From Pirellulales bacterium (GTDB lineage Bacteria; Planctomycetota; Planctomycetia; Pirellulales; JALHPA01): 64,000 nucleotides of DNA. The position numbers and the translations under genes were made by a program. The first letter of the stretch is position 1. Each line of letters opens with the position of its first letter. The DNA is taken from the NCBI GenBank assembly GCA_033762255.1, contig JANRLT010000041.1, positions 62,001 to 126,000 on the forward strand. Direction: 5' to 3'. Under the pieces are notes generated by a model. It did not search any database, was not told the origin of the DNA, and saw only the letters and a program-made list of their open reading frames with translations. Below are positions 1 to 8,691 of this stretch, piece after piece.

Positions 1-860
1 GCCTGGATCAGGTCGCGGGCGCCGTCAAACGTGGCGACGTTGCCGGCGACCACCTCGATCCGGTGCTGCTGTTTGATCCGTTTGACGGTTTCCAGCACAT
101 TGGACGAATGCCCATGCGCGCTGTCCACGATCAGCACATCGACCCCTTTGGCGATCAGGCTGCTAGCACGGTCGTAGTCGTGCACGCCGACCGCGGCTCC
201 GACCCGCAGGCGCCCTTGCGGGTCCTTGCAGGCGCGCGGATAGCGCTTGAGCATGTCGATGTCCTTAATCGTGATCAGTCCCGTCAGTGTGTATTCTTCG
301 TCAACCAGCAAAAGTTTCTCGACCTTATTTGCCATCAAAATCTTTTCAGCTTCCGCAAGCGTTACAGTCCCCGTGGCCGTTACCAATTTGGTACGCGTCA
401 TAATGTCCGCAATCGGCAATTCCCCCGTATCGAGAAACCGCAAATCCCGCCGCGTGATAATGCCCAAGAGCTTTTTGCTAGCATCCACGATGGGGACGCC
501 GCTGACATTGTGCTGGGCCATGATTTCCCGGGCGCGGTCCACGGTGGCCGTGGGGGGCAGGGTGACCGGGTCGGGGATGATTCCATTGGCCGAGCGTTTG
601 ACCTTGTCCACTTCCTCGGTCTGGCGTTCGATGGACAGGTTTTTGTGAATGACGCCCAAGCCCCCTTCCTGCGCGAGCGCGATCGCCATTTCGGCCTCGG
701 TCACGGTATCCATGGGGGAGGAGAGGATGGGGATATTGAGTTCGATGTTGGTGGTCAGCCGGGTGCGGACATCGACACTGGCGGGGACGACATCGCTGTA
801 GCGGGGTTCCAAGAGGACGTCGTCAAAGGTGATCGCCTGCGAGACGATTTTTTCGTACAT
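1..860 (-). CDS. guaB: IMP dehydrogenase, N-terminal ~286 residues (runs off the left edge)
   Basis: Oxidises IMP to XMP with NAD, the committed step of guanine nucleotide synthesis. Translated from the ATG at 860, the protein opens [20 protein letters not shown], the typical IMPDH start. It then shows the SSPMDTVTE segment of the barrel, a pair of CBS repeats from about residue 95 to 210 ([34 protein letters not shown]), and the barrel again with VDSAHGHS and AGNVAT. The active-site Cys loop lies beyond the edge. A GGAGG sits directly upstream of the chosen ATG. The CBS pair is the usual site of purine-nucleotide regulation. guaA, the next enzyme of the pathway, is in the same window at 56 kb but is not linked. 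Confidence 0.95.
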   Translation of the reverse strand, partial: MYEKIVSQAITFDDVLLEPRYSDVVPASVDVRTRLTTNIELNIPILSSPMDTVTEAEMAIALAQEGGLGVIHKNLSIERQTEEVDKVKRSANGIIPDPVTLPPTATVDRAREIMAQHNVSGVPIVDASKKLLGIITRRDLRFLDTGELPIADIMTRTKLVTATGTVTLAEAEKILMANKVEKLLLVDEEYTLTGLITIKDIDMLKRYPRACKDPQGRLRVGAAVGVHDYDRASSLIAKGVDVLIVDSAHGHSSNVLETVKRIKQQHRIEVVAGNVATFDGARDLIQ

Positions 861-1149
861 GGGAACCTCCGGGGCTGGAAATGCAAATCCGCTGGGTGTC
901 AGCGTCGCCGACATACGGCGGTAGACGGGGATAAGCCCCTCATTATGTCGGATAAGTTCCCTAGGCAAAAGGGGCGCGGGGGTGGCCCGTGGGACAAGAG
1001 GCGTGGGACGCTGGAAGCGGGGAAAATTGATTAGCCGCGACGCGCAGCGGAGCGCGGTATTTATGTAGCGGCGAATTTCACTTGCGGATCTGGCACTTGG
1101 TTGCTGGATTTTAGTGTTTTGATTTAGGACTTCTTACCTCGCAGATGTT

Positions 1150-1187
1150 GCGGAACTCAGCCCAGGGTCACTGTGTGTTCCCTGGGA
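1150..1187 (+). repeat. partial copy of the CCCAGGGT/CCCTGGGA palindromic repeat (family B)
   Basis: The stretch AACTCAGCCCAGGGT followed by CCCTGGGAA matches the right end of the longer copy at 50031-50198. The spacer differs, so this is a fragment or diverged copy. Confidence 0.5.
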
Positions 1188-1265
1188 AAGCGTAGTCATG
1201 AGTGAGCAGTTGTTATAAAATCATGGCTTATCGCCGTTCTACGTCCAAGGAGGAGTATCCTGGGG
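1188..1265 (+). repeat. direct repeat, left copy
   Basis: Begins AAGCGTAGTCATGAGTGAGC and ends near AAGGAGGAGTATCCTGGGG. About 80 percent identical by eye to 1748-1826. The two copies bracket the AT-rich ORF at 1273-1662, with the left copy ending a few bases before its start codon. Confidence 0.75.
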
Positions 1266-1272
1266 AACTAAA

Positions 1273-1662
1273 ATGCCAAAGCATTTATATTGTAAGTTTG
1301 CATCTCCCGTTGATGTATTCCACGTGGCAACCATGTTGCAAAATGCAATAGGAGGAACTAGCACAGAACCTCAAAGCCGATGGAAGTTAGTGCAAGAAAA
1401 AATAGATAACATGCCAAACCATTCTGATACTGACTCACCTAGGAAAGCCAGCATGCAACGAATTCTTGATGATGACGTCGCCAAAGCTGGTGAATGTCTC
1501 CTGTTTTCATCAACGATGAATGGCAATGAGTGCAATTTCGGTATTTTTAGTAGTCGCATACATGTAAATTTTAGTGACAATTTAGAATTTAAATACATTC
1601 TACAACTATGTGACATAATCCACTCGATAAATGCTACTAAGGAGCTACAGATATTTTTGTAA
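1273..1662 (+). CDS. hypothetical protein, AT-rich orphan between direct repeats
   Basis: A 129-residue protein that I do not recognise. It has no signal peptide, membrane segment or familiar motif, and contains four Cys and several Met and Asn residues. The ATG at 1273 follows GGGGAA at a workable ribosome-site distance. The base composition is clearly AT-richer than the neighbours, and the gene sits between two ~78-bp direct repeats (1188-1265 and 1748-1826). This layout suggests a small cassette acquired or duplicated as a unit. A small immunity- or antitoxin-like protein is possible, but nothing in the sequence shows that. It could also be a decaying fragment. Confidence 0.5.
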   Translation: MPKHLYCKFASPVDVFHVATMLQNAIGGTSTEPQSRWKLVQEKIDNMPNHSDTDSPRKASMQRILDDDVAKAGECLLFSSTMNGNECNFGIFSSRIHVNFSDNLEFKYILQLCDIIHSINATKELQIFL

Positions 1663-1747
1663 TCTCTTCAATGGCAGTGTAGCGAATAGCCGAGCTATAT
1701 CACCAACTGGCTGGCTCTGGAACTTGTTCCGGTGTGTTAAGCACAAG

Positions 1748-1826
1748 AAGCGTAGTCATGAATGAGCAGTAATTTTAAAATCATGTCTTCCCGCCGCCTC
1801 CGCGACCAAGGAGGGATATCTTGGGC
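1748..1826 (+). repeat. direct repeat, right copy
   Basis: AAGCGTAGTCATGAATGAGC through CCAAGGAGGGATATCTTGGG aligns along its full length with 1188-1265, with roughly one mismatch in five. It lies 85 bases after the stop of the enclosed ORF. Confidence 0.75.
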
Positions 1827-1880
1827 TATTTGGAATAATCGGGGCATGTCCACTGTAATTTCAAATTGAAGTCTATGTAT

Positions 1881-1978
1881 CGGGCCGTTGGTCCTTGCCA
1901 TTTGTGAGGCTTGCTTGACCTAGGGCGACGCTGCGCTTGCCCTAGGCTGGAATAGGCCGGGCCGTTGGCCCGCAAAGA
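1881..1978 (+). repeat. dispersed palindromic repeat family A, copy 1
   Basis: Structure: a CGGGCCGTTGGTCC arm, a spacer, a core palindrome (CCTAGGGC...GCCCTAGG around CGACGCTGCGCTT), then a second palindrome GGGCCGTTGGCCC followed by GCAAAGA. The same order of parts recurs at 29266, 42074 (inverted) and 51080. Confidence 0.85.
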
Positions 1979-2277
1979 ATCGAGTGCCGTAGGCCGACAC
2001 TTGCCTGGGTCATAAAAATCTCGGCACAACACGAGGAAGCTAGCGTTTTCAATACGGATCACAGGGGCGGAATTGCTAGGCTATCCACGCTTCACCCATA
2101 TTCGTCCGTGGCAAAAAACTACCCGGTTATTTCCGTAAAAAGGAGGTCGATTTTGAATAATTGCTTGCGTGTGTCGCACCCAAGCTTTACCTTCACTGAA
2201 AGGGCATTGGTTGCACCTCTGCTGCGTAAACGGCGGATCACGATCAGCCCACAAAAATCTCACACACAGCTTCATCC

Positions 2278-4815
2278 ATGCTCACCATGCAATCCTATCC
2301 ACTTCCACTCAACCCGTTTCCCCTTGGTCGATTTTTGTTGATCCCGCTGGGCATTGCTTGTTTGGCAATTTGCTGCCTCGTTGGCTCTCCTGCGGCGGAA
2401 GAATCACCCCCCGCGGACCAAGCTGCTCCCGCGACACTGCCGACTCAGCCCATGTCCGCGGCCACGCTCGAGTTTCTTCCGGTCGAGGCGCAGCCGTTTT
2501 TTGCCGCGACAGAACGGCTGATTCAGGCCCTGGATTATGTCGGCGCGCCCCTCTCCGCCGCGGATGCCGCCGCCATCGCCACCGCGATCAAAACCGCCAA
2601 CGAACAGTCCGCCACCGCCGCCGAACCCCAAAAGTCCCAAATTCTTCGCGCCGCCGCGCGGCAAGTGCAGGCTGTTTTAGACAAATCCACCCTGGTCGCC
2701 GTGACCATCAATCCTGAAAGCCGCGTCTCCGTAGCCGCTGGTCCCGCCCGCCGCGAGTTAGTCCAACAAGGCTGGCGCACTTTTCTGGTCAAGGTGCATA
2801 ACCAACCCCGCATCACACCCCAGCTACGCATCGATAGTCCCAACGCCCAACCGCTGTATCAGCAAGGGAGTGGCGGCCGCGAACGTCCCCAAACCACCGA
2901 CAAACTGGTCGCGCCCGCCGATGTGCCGGGGCGCTTTCTTAGTCTGGAGCAATTTACCAAGCAACCTCTGCGGGCGGAGCTTTCGGGCCTGGAATGCGAG
3001 TATCGGATTTTGCAGTTATACAGCCGCGACGTGGGCCGTCGCGAGGCCACCCTGCAATTTGACGTGGGGCAGGGGACCCAGGATTTGGGTTTTCGCAACG
3101 AATTGCCGGTGCTATTTGAAGCTGTTCCCGCTTGTGAAGTGGTGCTGACCGTCCAGGACCACGATGGCACGCCCACCACGGCCGCATTTGTGGTGCGGGA
3201 TGCGTGGGGGCGGGTCTACCCCAATCCCGCGCGGCGGTTGGCGCCGGATTTTTTCTTTCATGAGCAGATTTATCGCGCCGATGGGGAATCGCTGCATCTA
3301 CCTCCTGGCGAATACAGCGTCACCGTGGGCCGTGGCCCCGAATATCACACCCAAACCAAAAAAGTCAGCGTCCCGGCAGCGGTAAGCCACCGCGAGGTTT
3401 TTCGCCTGAACCGCTGGATTCATCCCAAAACCCGGGGCTGGTTTAGCGGCGACCATCACGTTCACGCCGCGGGATGCGGCCATTATGACAGCCCCACCGA
3501 GGGGGTCGGCCCCGCCGATATGCTGCGGCATATCGTGGGCGAGGACCTAAACGTGGGTTGTGTGCTCTCTTGGGGGCCATGCTGGTACACCCAAAAGCAG
3601 TATTTTGAGGGAAAGACTTCGGCCTTGTCCCGGCCCAATTATCTGATGCGGTATGATGTGGAAGTCAGCGGGTTCCCTTCTTCCCATGCGGGGCATTTGT
3701 GCCTGTTGCGGCTAAAGGAGGACGATTATCCCGGTACGACCGAAATTGAACAGTGGCCCAGTTGGACGCAGCCAGTGTTGGCCTGGGGCAAAGGGCAGGG
3801 GGGAGTCGTCGGTTATAGCCATAGCGGCTGGGGACTGGCCTTGCCAGATATTATGCCCAATGGCGAGCGCAAGTTTGGGGGCCAACCCTGGGGGGGCGCC
3901 CCCGCGGGATGGCAGGGGAGGGCGGCGGATACGCTGCCGGACTATGCCATGCCCCCGTTCGATGGGATCGGGGCGAATGAGTTTATCGTGACATTGCCCA
4001 ATGGTCAGTGCGATTTTTTGTCCGCGGTGGATACGCCGATCGTGTGGGAGCTGAACATTTGGTATCACACCCTCAACTGCGGCTTGCGCGGGCGGATTAG
4101 CGGCGAGACGGATTTTCCCTGCATTTATGGGGATAAAGTCGGCCTGGGAAGGATTTATGTTAAATTGCCCACGGATCAACCGTTGGACTTTGACGCCTGG
4201 TGCGAAGGGGTCAAAGCGGGGCGGAGCTATTGCGGCGATGGGCTGAGTCATTTGTTGGACTTTCGCGTGAACGATGTCAGTGTCGGAGAGCCAGGCAGCG
4301 GCGGCAAGCTTAGCCAGCTTGATCTGCCGCAGCCAGGCAAGGTGACCGTCACCTGCGACGCGGCGGCTTTATTGGCGGCGGAGCCGACCGAGGCGACGGA
4401 ACGGATTCGCGCGGCGCGGCTGGATAATAAACCCTATTGGCATATCGAGCGGGCGCGGGTGGAAAAAACCCGCCAGGTGCCTGTGGAGGTGATTGTCAAT
4501 GGGCGGCCCGTCGCCAAGCATTTATTAACGGCCGATGGCACCACGCAAAGCCTCAAATTTGACGTGGAACTAACAGAGTCCAGTTGGGTGGCTGTGCGAA
4601 TCTTTCCCAGTTGCCATACCAACCCGGTGTTTGTGGAGGTCGCCGGCCAGCCGATCCGAGCCGATGCCAAAAGCGCCCAGTGGTGCCGCGACGCGGTGGA
4701 TGTATGTTGGCGGGCCAAGCAGGGGCAAATTCGCGAGAGTGAGCGCCCCGCCGCACGCGCGGCCTATGACCAGGCCCGGGCGTACTATGAAAAAGTGCTG
4801 GCGGAGGTGAAGTAA
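2278..4815 (+). CDS. exported CehA/McbA-family metallohydrolase
   Basis: An 845-residue exported protein. The N-terminus carries a basic/hydrophobic leader (about residues 12-40, ending near SPAAEES). A long lead domain follows, then a PHP-like metallohydrolase domain. HHVHAAGCGHY at about 390-400 supplies an HxH metal motif, GYSHSGWG lies near 515, and GRISGETDFPC near 620 resembles the conserved SGxTD region of CehA/McbA-type hydrolases. Known members cleave carbamates or phosphoesters, but the planctomycete homologues have no assigned substrate, so the reaction here is unknown. A second in-frame ATG at 2287 gives a cleaner leader and may be the true start. The gene stands alone. Confidence 0.75.
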   Translation: MLTMQSYPLPLNPFPLGRFLLIPLGIACLAICCLVGSPAAEESPPADQAAPATLPTQPMSAATLEFLPVEAQPFFAATERLIQALDYVGAPLSAADAAAIATAIKTANEQSATAAEPQKSQILRAAARQVQAVLDKSTLVAVTINPESRVSVAAGPARRELVQQGWRTFLVKVHNQPRITPQLRIDSPNAQPLYQQGSGGRERPQTTDKLVAPADVPGRFLSLEQFTKQPLRAELSGLECEYRILQLYSRDVGRREATLQFDVGQGTQDLGFRNELPVLFEAVPACEVVLTVQDHDGTPTTAAFVVRDAWGRVYPNPARRLAPDFFFHEQIYRADGESLHLPPGEYSVTVGRGPEYHTQTKKVSVPAAVSHREVFRLNRWIHPKTRGWFSGDHHVHAAGCGHYDSPTEGVGPADMLRHIVGEDLNVGCVLSWGPCWYTQKQYFEGKTSALSRPNYLMRYDVEVSGFPSSHAGHLCLLRLKEDDYPGTTEIEQWPSWTQPVLAWGKGQGGVVGYSHSGWGLALPDIMPNGERKFGGQPWGGAPAGWQGRAADTLPDYAMPPFDGIGANEFIVTLPNGQCDFLSAVDTPIVWELNIWYHTLNCGLRGRISGETDFPCIYGDKVGLGRIYVKLPTDQPLDFDAWCEGVKAGRSYCGDGLSHLLDFRVNDVSVGEPGSGGKLSQLDLPQPGKVTVTCDAAALLAAEPTEATERIRAARLDNKPYWHIERARVEKTRQVPVEVIVNGRPVAKHLLTADGTTQSLKFDVELTESSWVAVRIFPSCHTNPVFVEVAGQPIRADAKSAQWCRDAVDVCWRAKQGQIRESERPAARAAYDQARAYYEKVLAEVK

Positions 4816-5198
4816 ATATCGTAGGACTGAGTCAAAGTTAAAGAATAGAGTCAAGCAAATCAGCCGCTGGGCGCTAGCCGAGGGTTTTTGCCCCTTCAAC
4901 CGGGGGCTAGGGCGCTATGGCTCATCCTAAAACGAATCGTTAACACAGCAGTAGCGCGGAACTGGTTCAGCCAATGATGCTGTTACCGCGCCATGCGATT
5001 GCAGTGGAATACGATCCGTCCGACACAACTCCGCGATTGGCTCTCTCCGTCCCCCTCGATCACAGCGAAATGTTGATTTCCCGCGCAAACCCGCAAATTA
5101 ACTTAAATTTCAATTTCTCATCAATACCACACATTGGTATGATATAAATTCCCGTTCATCGGGGAAACTTCCTTTGCCGCAAATTTTAAGGTGCCAGC
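4816..5198. other. intergenic stretch
   Basis: No gene seen. An imperfect palindrome at about 4870-4917 (GCGCTAGCC...GGGCTAGGGCGC) could fold at the 3' end of the metallohydrolase transcript. Just before the next gene are an inverted repeat and an AT-rich promoter-like stretch (listed separately). Confidence 0.5.
5124..5150 (+). promoter_or_regulatory. possible promoter/operator before the prepilin-like gene
   Basis: ATACC and GGTAT (5124-5128 and 5136-5140) form a small inverted repeat, followed directly by the AT-rich GATATAAATT. It lies about 50-75 bases before the start codon. This is composition and symmetry only; no clear -35 box is visible. Confidence 0.3.
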
Positions 5199-6179
5199 AT
5201 GAAAAACTCCCCCCGCGGGTTTACGCTTGTGGAACTGTTGGTGGTAATCGCCATTATTGGCATTTTGGTGGCGCTGCTCTTGCCAGCGATTCAAATGGCG
5301 CGGGAGGCCGCGCGACGGACCACCTGTGTGAATAATCTCCAAAACATCGCCAAGGGATGCATTCTGCACGAAGGGGCCAACAAGTTTTTTCCCACCGGTG
5401 GCTGGGGCTGGAACTGGGCCGGCGATCCCGACCGCGGTTATGATAAAACGCAGCCAGGGGGCTGGGCGTTTAATATCTTGCCCTATATCGAGGAGCAGCA
5501 GACGCGGGATATCGGCAAAACAGGGAGCAAGGCGGATTCCGCCAAAAAGCGGGACGGCAACATGCGCCGCCTGGCCACGCCGGTGCCGATTTATAATTGC
5601 CCCAGCCGCCGTCGCCCGTTTCAATTTCCCTATCCCAACAAACATTACATCAACGTCTCTCAAAACGCCAACTTTATCGCCAAAACCGACTACGCGGGGA
5701 ATGGCGGCAGCCAGGGGTTTGAGGCGTTTGAAGGTCCCGCCGCCTCGGCCTTGGGCTTGCCGGATAGCGCCGTCGAAACCCAGTTTCCCGGTTCCGCCAA
5801 GAAGACCAACGGCGTCTCTTATTTACGGAGCATGGTCAAAATAAAAAATATCACCGACGGCACCAGCAAAACCTACCTGGTGGGCGAACGATTTTTGTTT
5901 ACCGACACCTACGAAACGGGCCGGCATGGGGATGACAACCAAAGCTGGGACACCGCTTACGATTGGGACACGTATCGCTGGACCAACATTCCCCCGGAGC
6001 CGGACACGTTTTTAAATCAGCGGGAATGCTGCAATCAGCACTTTGGCGGGCCGCACTTTACCACATTTTTTATGGCCTTTTGCGACGGAAGCGTGCAGCA
6101 ATTGGGCTACGAGATTCACGCCCGGGTGCACCTGGCGTTGGGTTCGCGCAACGGGGGGGAATCCGTGGGCAAATTTTAG
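5199..6179 (+). CDS. prepilin-like protein, DUF1559 / H-X9-DG type
   Basis: A 326-residue protein of the large planctomycete family with type II secretion/type IV pilin-type N-termini. [20 protein letters not shown] at residues 8-27 is the prepilin peptidase site (cleavage after G, Glu at +5) followed by the hydrophobic helix. Near the C-terminus, His plus nine residues plus DG ([12 protein letters not shown]) is the family's terminal signature. The Cys-containing middle ([16 protein letters not shown]) is typical. It is predicted to sit in the inner membrane and be exported as a pseudopilin-like surface protein of unknown role. These proteins occur in many copies per planctomycete genome. 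Confidence 0.92.
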   Translation: MKNSPRGFTLVELLVVIAIIGILVALLLPAIQMAREAARRTTCVNNLQNIAKGCILHEGANKFFPTGGWGWNWAGDPDRGYDKTQPGGWAFNILPYIEEQQTRDIGKTGSKADSAKKRDGNMRRLATPVPIYNCPSRRRPFQFPYPNKHYINVSQNANFIAKTDYAGNGGSQGFEAFEGPAASALGLPDSAVETQFPGSAKKTNGVSYLRSMVKIKNITDGTSKTYLVGERFLFTDTYETGRHGDDNQSWDTAYDWDTYRWTNIPPEPDTFLNQRECCNQHFGGPHFTTFFMAFCDGSVQQLGYEIHARVHLALGSRNGGESVGKF

Positions 6180-6243
6180 TCATTTGCCGCTGGTTGTGGT
6201 CGGTCGGCGGCAGACTAGCAGCGCGGCATGCCGGCTGCGCGGA

Positions 6244-6705
6244 TCAGTTTCCCTCTGACAGACCGACTTCCACGCACACCGGTCCCCACGCGCTCTCAAA
6301 GGGAATTAGCAAGGTGGGGGCTCCCGAGGGGAAATTAATCGAGTTTCCCTTGCCGCAAATGACCGTCGGCAGGCCGATGGAAAGCTGGTATTCCTCAAGT
6401 TGAGTCTTGGCCGCCCCCACAATCATATTTGTGAGTTCCCCGACGGCGTCCACCACCTCGGAGGTTAACTCCGAAAAGCTTGTCCCGTGTAGATTTCCCG
6501 CGAGCTGCAACGCGGTGTCGCTACTAAAGCTCAGCACGACCATGCCGTGGCATTTCCCGGCTAACCCGATGAGTCCGCAGACCTCGTTGGTAGGCTCGCG
6601 GGATTTTTTCAGGCTTAACTCGCCTCGTTTCAGGGTTGTCCCCAGCATTGTCTGAAAGACATCATGCGTCGCCAAGACAAATGGATTGATAAACTCGACT
6701 CGCAT
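6244..6705 (-). CDS. CheX/CheC-like chemotaxis phosphatase-family protein (last gene of cluster)
   Basis: A 153-residue protein starting MRVEFINPF. A TTG 33 bases further upstream in frame is possible but weaker. The helix VVDAVGELTNMIVGAAKTQL carries the ExxN pair that CheC/CheX phosphatases use to remove phosphate from CheY~P. It lies 36 bases downstream of a cheY on the same strand, which fits a paired phosphatase and substrate. The second CheX-like gene of the cluster (7362-7847) resembles it, so the cluster has one such protein near each CheY/CheR module. Assignment to CheX rather than CheC is by single-domain length. Confidence 0.8.
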   Translation of the reverse strand: MRVEFINPFVLATHDVFQTMLGTTLKRGELSLKKSREPTNEVCGLIGLAGKCHGMVVLSFSSDTALQLAGNLHGTSFSELTSEVVDAVGELTNMIVGAAKTQLEEYQLSIGLPTVICGKGNSINFPSGAPTLLIPFESAWGPVCVEVGLSEGN

Positions 6706-6741
6706 GGATTCAGGTCCAATTCTGGTAGGCGGAAACAATGA

Positions 6742-7107
6742 CTAAACAAGGGAATATTTTTGCAGCTTTTCCCGCAGCGTGTCCGCGGTAAATGGCTTGA
6801 TAAGATAGTCGGATACACCCGCCTGGATCGCTTCGATAACGCGGCTTTTTTCGCCTTCGGTTGTGATCATATAAATCGGCACTTTCGACCCCGTCGCCCG
6901 GATATCGCGGGTCAATTCGATTCCGGATTTATTGGGCATATTCCAGTCGGTGATGACAAGTTCAAACATTCCCGCCTGAAAAGCGGCCAGACCTTCGACG
7001 CCGTCGGCGGCTTCCACGACATCGTTAAATCCGACAGCCTGCAGTGAGCGGATGATAATCTTGCGCATTGTTCCGGAATCATCCACCACCAATACTTTGT
7101 TGCTCAT
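6742..7107 (-). CDS. cheY: CheY-like single-domain response regulator
   Basis: A 121-residue receiver with all conserved positions: acidic pair D9/D10, phosphoacceptor D54 (ITDWNMPNKSG), Thr in ITTEGE, and Lys in LIKPF (about 104). This is a stand-alone CheY that would carry the signal from CheA to the motor or another target. The start MSNKVLVVDD was chosen because GAGGAG lies seven bases upstream; a longer in-frame version lacks such a site. The 254-base gap before it may hold its own promoter. Confidence 0.92.
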   Translation of the reverse strand: MSNKVLVVDDSGTMRKIIIRSLQAVGFNDVVEAADGVEGLAAFQAGMFELVITDWNMPNKSGIELTRDIRATGSKVPIYMITTEGEKSRVIEAIQAGVSDYLIKPFTADTLREKLQKYSLV

Positions 7108-7361
7108 AACGCTCCTCTGTGGGAAATAATGCACCCGAAAAGTCAATTATGCCCCAGGCCCAGGGGGGACCCCCCGGCCGCTGATCTAACATAGCTTGTA
7201 ATTTACCAACGGAAGGCCGGCGTATTGTCAATGCGATCGATTCAAGTGGGGCGATTCAACCGCTAGGTGCTGGTGCATGGATTTTGCCGCTCCCACTGCG
7301 GGCTAGTGCCCCACGCTCATTCGAAACCGAGCGTTGATGGAACACTCGCGCGTTAATAACC
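7108..7361 (-). promoter_or_regulatory. long leader inside the chemotaxis cluster, possible internal promoter
   Basis: The only large gap in the cluster. On the minus strand a perfect TTGACA occurs at about 7225-7230, but no well-spaced -10 box is clear. Closer to cheY, G6 and C6 runs separated by one base (7163-7175) form a strong GC hairpin within the leader. Confidence 0.3.
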
Positions 7362-7847
7362 TCAGGCCGCGCTGGGGGAGGGGGCGACGCCGTCAGGTTG
7401 TGTAATTCTTTCGTAGAGTCTGATACGCAAGGGACCCACCGGGGAGCGCAGGCAAACATCCTCAATCAACATGGCCTTGTGGATATGCAGGCCATAGTCG
7501 CTGCCCGTGATAATCGTCGGCAACGATAAATACGATGGTCCCGGAAGCGTTCCTTTCAGGTTTCCCCCGATCATATTCACCAGTTCGGCCGCTACCTCGC
7601 ACAAGTCCGCCTCATCCGCGTTCCGGGCAGGTATACCCAGCATCGTGGCGGCGCAGTTCCGTGCTAATTCAGGAGAGATCGCCAGCACGGCGGTTCCCAT
7701 CCATTGGCCGGCGATTTGCACCGCCGACAACAGCAGTTCCCCTTCTTCGTCCGCCTGAGGTTCGTCCCGACACAACTCGAGGTTCAACATCGTCGAAAAG
7801 ATATTAATGGCGATCTCTTCGATCAGGTTATCGTAGGCCGTCTCCAT
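7362..7847 (-). CDS. CheX/CheC-like chemotaxis phosphatase-family protein
   Basis: A 161-residue protein starting METAYDNL after an AAGGGAACC ribosome site. The CheC/CheX signature helix is visible as LCEVAAELVNMIGGNLKGTL (E and N of the ExxN pair). The N-terminal half contains the family's beta-strand pattern (GQWMGTAVLAISPELA). It probably controls CheY~P lifetime or adapts receptor signalling. It follows cheR by 16 bases, so the two are probably co-transcribed. Its resemblance to the cluster's last gene suggests an old duplication. Confidence 0.78.
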   Translation of the reverse strand: METAYDNLIEEIAINIFSTMLNLELCRDEPQADEEGELLLSAVQIAGQWMGTAVLAISPELARNCAATMLGIPARNADEADLCEVAAELVNMIGGNLKGTLPGPSYLSLPTIITGSDYGLHIHKAMLIEDVCLRSPVGPLRIRLYERITQPDGVAPSPSAA

Positions 7848-7863
7848 GTTGGTTCCCTTGGAT

Positions 7864-8691
7864 TTACTTGAGGCGATAAAAAACGCTTTGTTCAAATTGC
7901 ACACGCTCAAAATCGTTGCTCAGGCCCATGGTCGTTTCCGCCGCCCCCAAAAAGAGCAAGGCTTGTGGTGCCATGATTTTGCGCACTTTTTCGAGGATCA
8001 TTTTCTTGGTATCGGGGGAAAAATAGATCAGCACATTGCGTAGAAACACAATATCCATACGGGGCATGGCGGGCCAACTCTCGATAAGATTGAGTTTCGA
8101 AAAGCGCGCCATGCCGCTTAATTCGGGCTTTAGCTTCCAGTGGATCCCCTCGCGCTGAAAGTATTTCACCAGCAACCCCGCGGACAAACCGCGGTTAACC
8201 TCATTCTGCGAGAATTTGGCTTCCCGCGCGCGGTTGAGCACATCCTCGGAAAGATCTGTGCCGAGCAGTTGCACGTTCCATTGCGTCAAAACGGGAAAGT
8301 GCTCCCGCAGGTACATGGCCACGGAGTAGATTTCCTGCCCTGTGGAGCACGCGGCTGACCAGATGTTCAACCGCTTTGTTCCCCCGTTCCGTTGCAACAG
8401 TTCCGGCACGATCTGCTTGCGCAGCGCTTCAAACGGATGGATATCTCGAAAAAAGCTGGTCTCATTGGTCGTCATGGCCTCCACGAGTCGACCTTCCAGG
8501 TCGGGCCGACTTTTGCCGCGGATCCCCTGGATGAGTTCGTCGATCGAGGAATAACCGCTGGCGCGGGCCACTGGCGTCAAACGTGCTTCGATCAGATAGC
8601 ACTTGGTGTCGTCCAGTTCGATCGCCGCGCGGCTTCTGACCGTCGCACATACAAAGGAAATGGCATCCGCTGATAATGTCGAGGTGCTCAT
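7864..8691 (-). CDS. cheR: chemotaxis protein methyltransferase CheR
   Basis: Methylates glutamates of chemoreceptors using SAM. The 275-residue length is normal. The N-terminal helical domain (ARLTPVARASGYSSIDELI) is followed by the Rossmann methyltransferase with NIWSAACSTGQEIYSVAM (SAM-binding loop), LLGTDLSEDVLNRAR and DIVFLRNVLIYF. The start MSTSTLSADA overlaps the cheB stop by the ATGA arrangement, typical of translational coupling, and pairs the two adaptation enzymes. A longer in-frame start inside cheB is rejected. Confidence 0.95.
   Translation of the reverse strand: MSTSTLSADAISFVCATVRSRAAIELDDTKCYLIEARLTPVARASGYSSIDELIQGIRGKSRPDLEGRLVEAMTTNETSFFRDIHPFEALRKQIVPELLQRNGGTKRLNIWSAACSTGQEIYSVAMYLREHFPVLTQWNVQLLGTDLSEDVLNRAREAKFSQNEVNRGLSAGLLVKYFQREGIHWKLKPELSGMARFSKLNLIESWPAMPRMDIVFLRNVLIYFSPDTKKMILEKVRKIMAPQALLFLGAAETTMGLSNDFERVQFEQSVFYRLK

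Larger units (their letters stand above)
861..1272. other. gene-free stretch upstream of guaB
   Basis: No ORF here looks like a gene. The first 170 bases are GC-rich and should hold the guaB promoter (minus strand). From about 1070 the composition becomes AT-richer. A partial copy of the CCCAGGGT/ACCCTGGG repeat family lies at 1150-1187, followed by the first copy of an ~78-bp direct repeat (1188-1265). Confidence 0.6.
1663..2277. other. gene-free stretch with repeats
   Basis: Holds the right copy of the direct repeat (1748-1826) and a full dispersed family-A repeat (1881-1978). A strong AAAAAGGAGG at 2137-2146 is followed only by an unconvincing short frame. No gene called. The last ~130 bases should hold the promoter of the metallohydrolase gene that follows. 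Confidence 0.5.

Noticed and set aside
63-1034. Long open frame on the plus strand opposite guaB
   Set aside because: It is the antisense shadow of guaB, produced by GC-rich codon bias; the minus strand has the family motifs and a ribosome site.
1091-1105. TGGCACTTGGTTGC resembling a sigma-54 promoter
   Set aside because: The spacing between the GG and GC elements is one base short of the fixed sigma-54 spacing, and no enhancer-type regulator gene is nearby.
861-1272. Riboswitch or purine-box type leader for guaB
   Set aside because: No conserved purine-aptamer core or terminator hairpin could be recognised by eye on the minus strand.
2137-2341. Strong AAAAAGGAGG followed by a TTG-started frame
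   Set aside because: The frame is short, lacks coding character and runs into the signal peptide region of the metallohydrolase gene in another frame.
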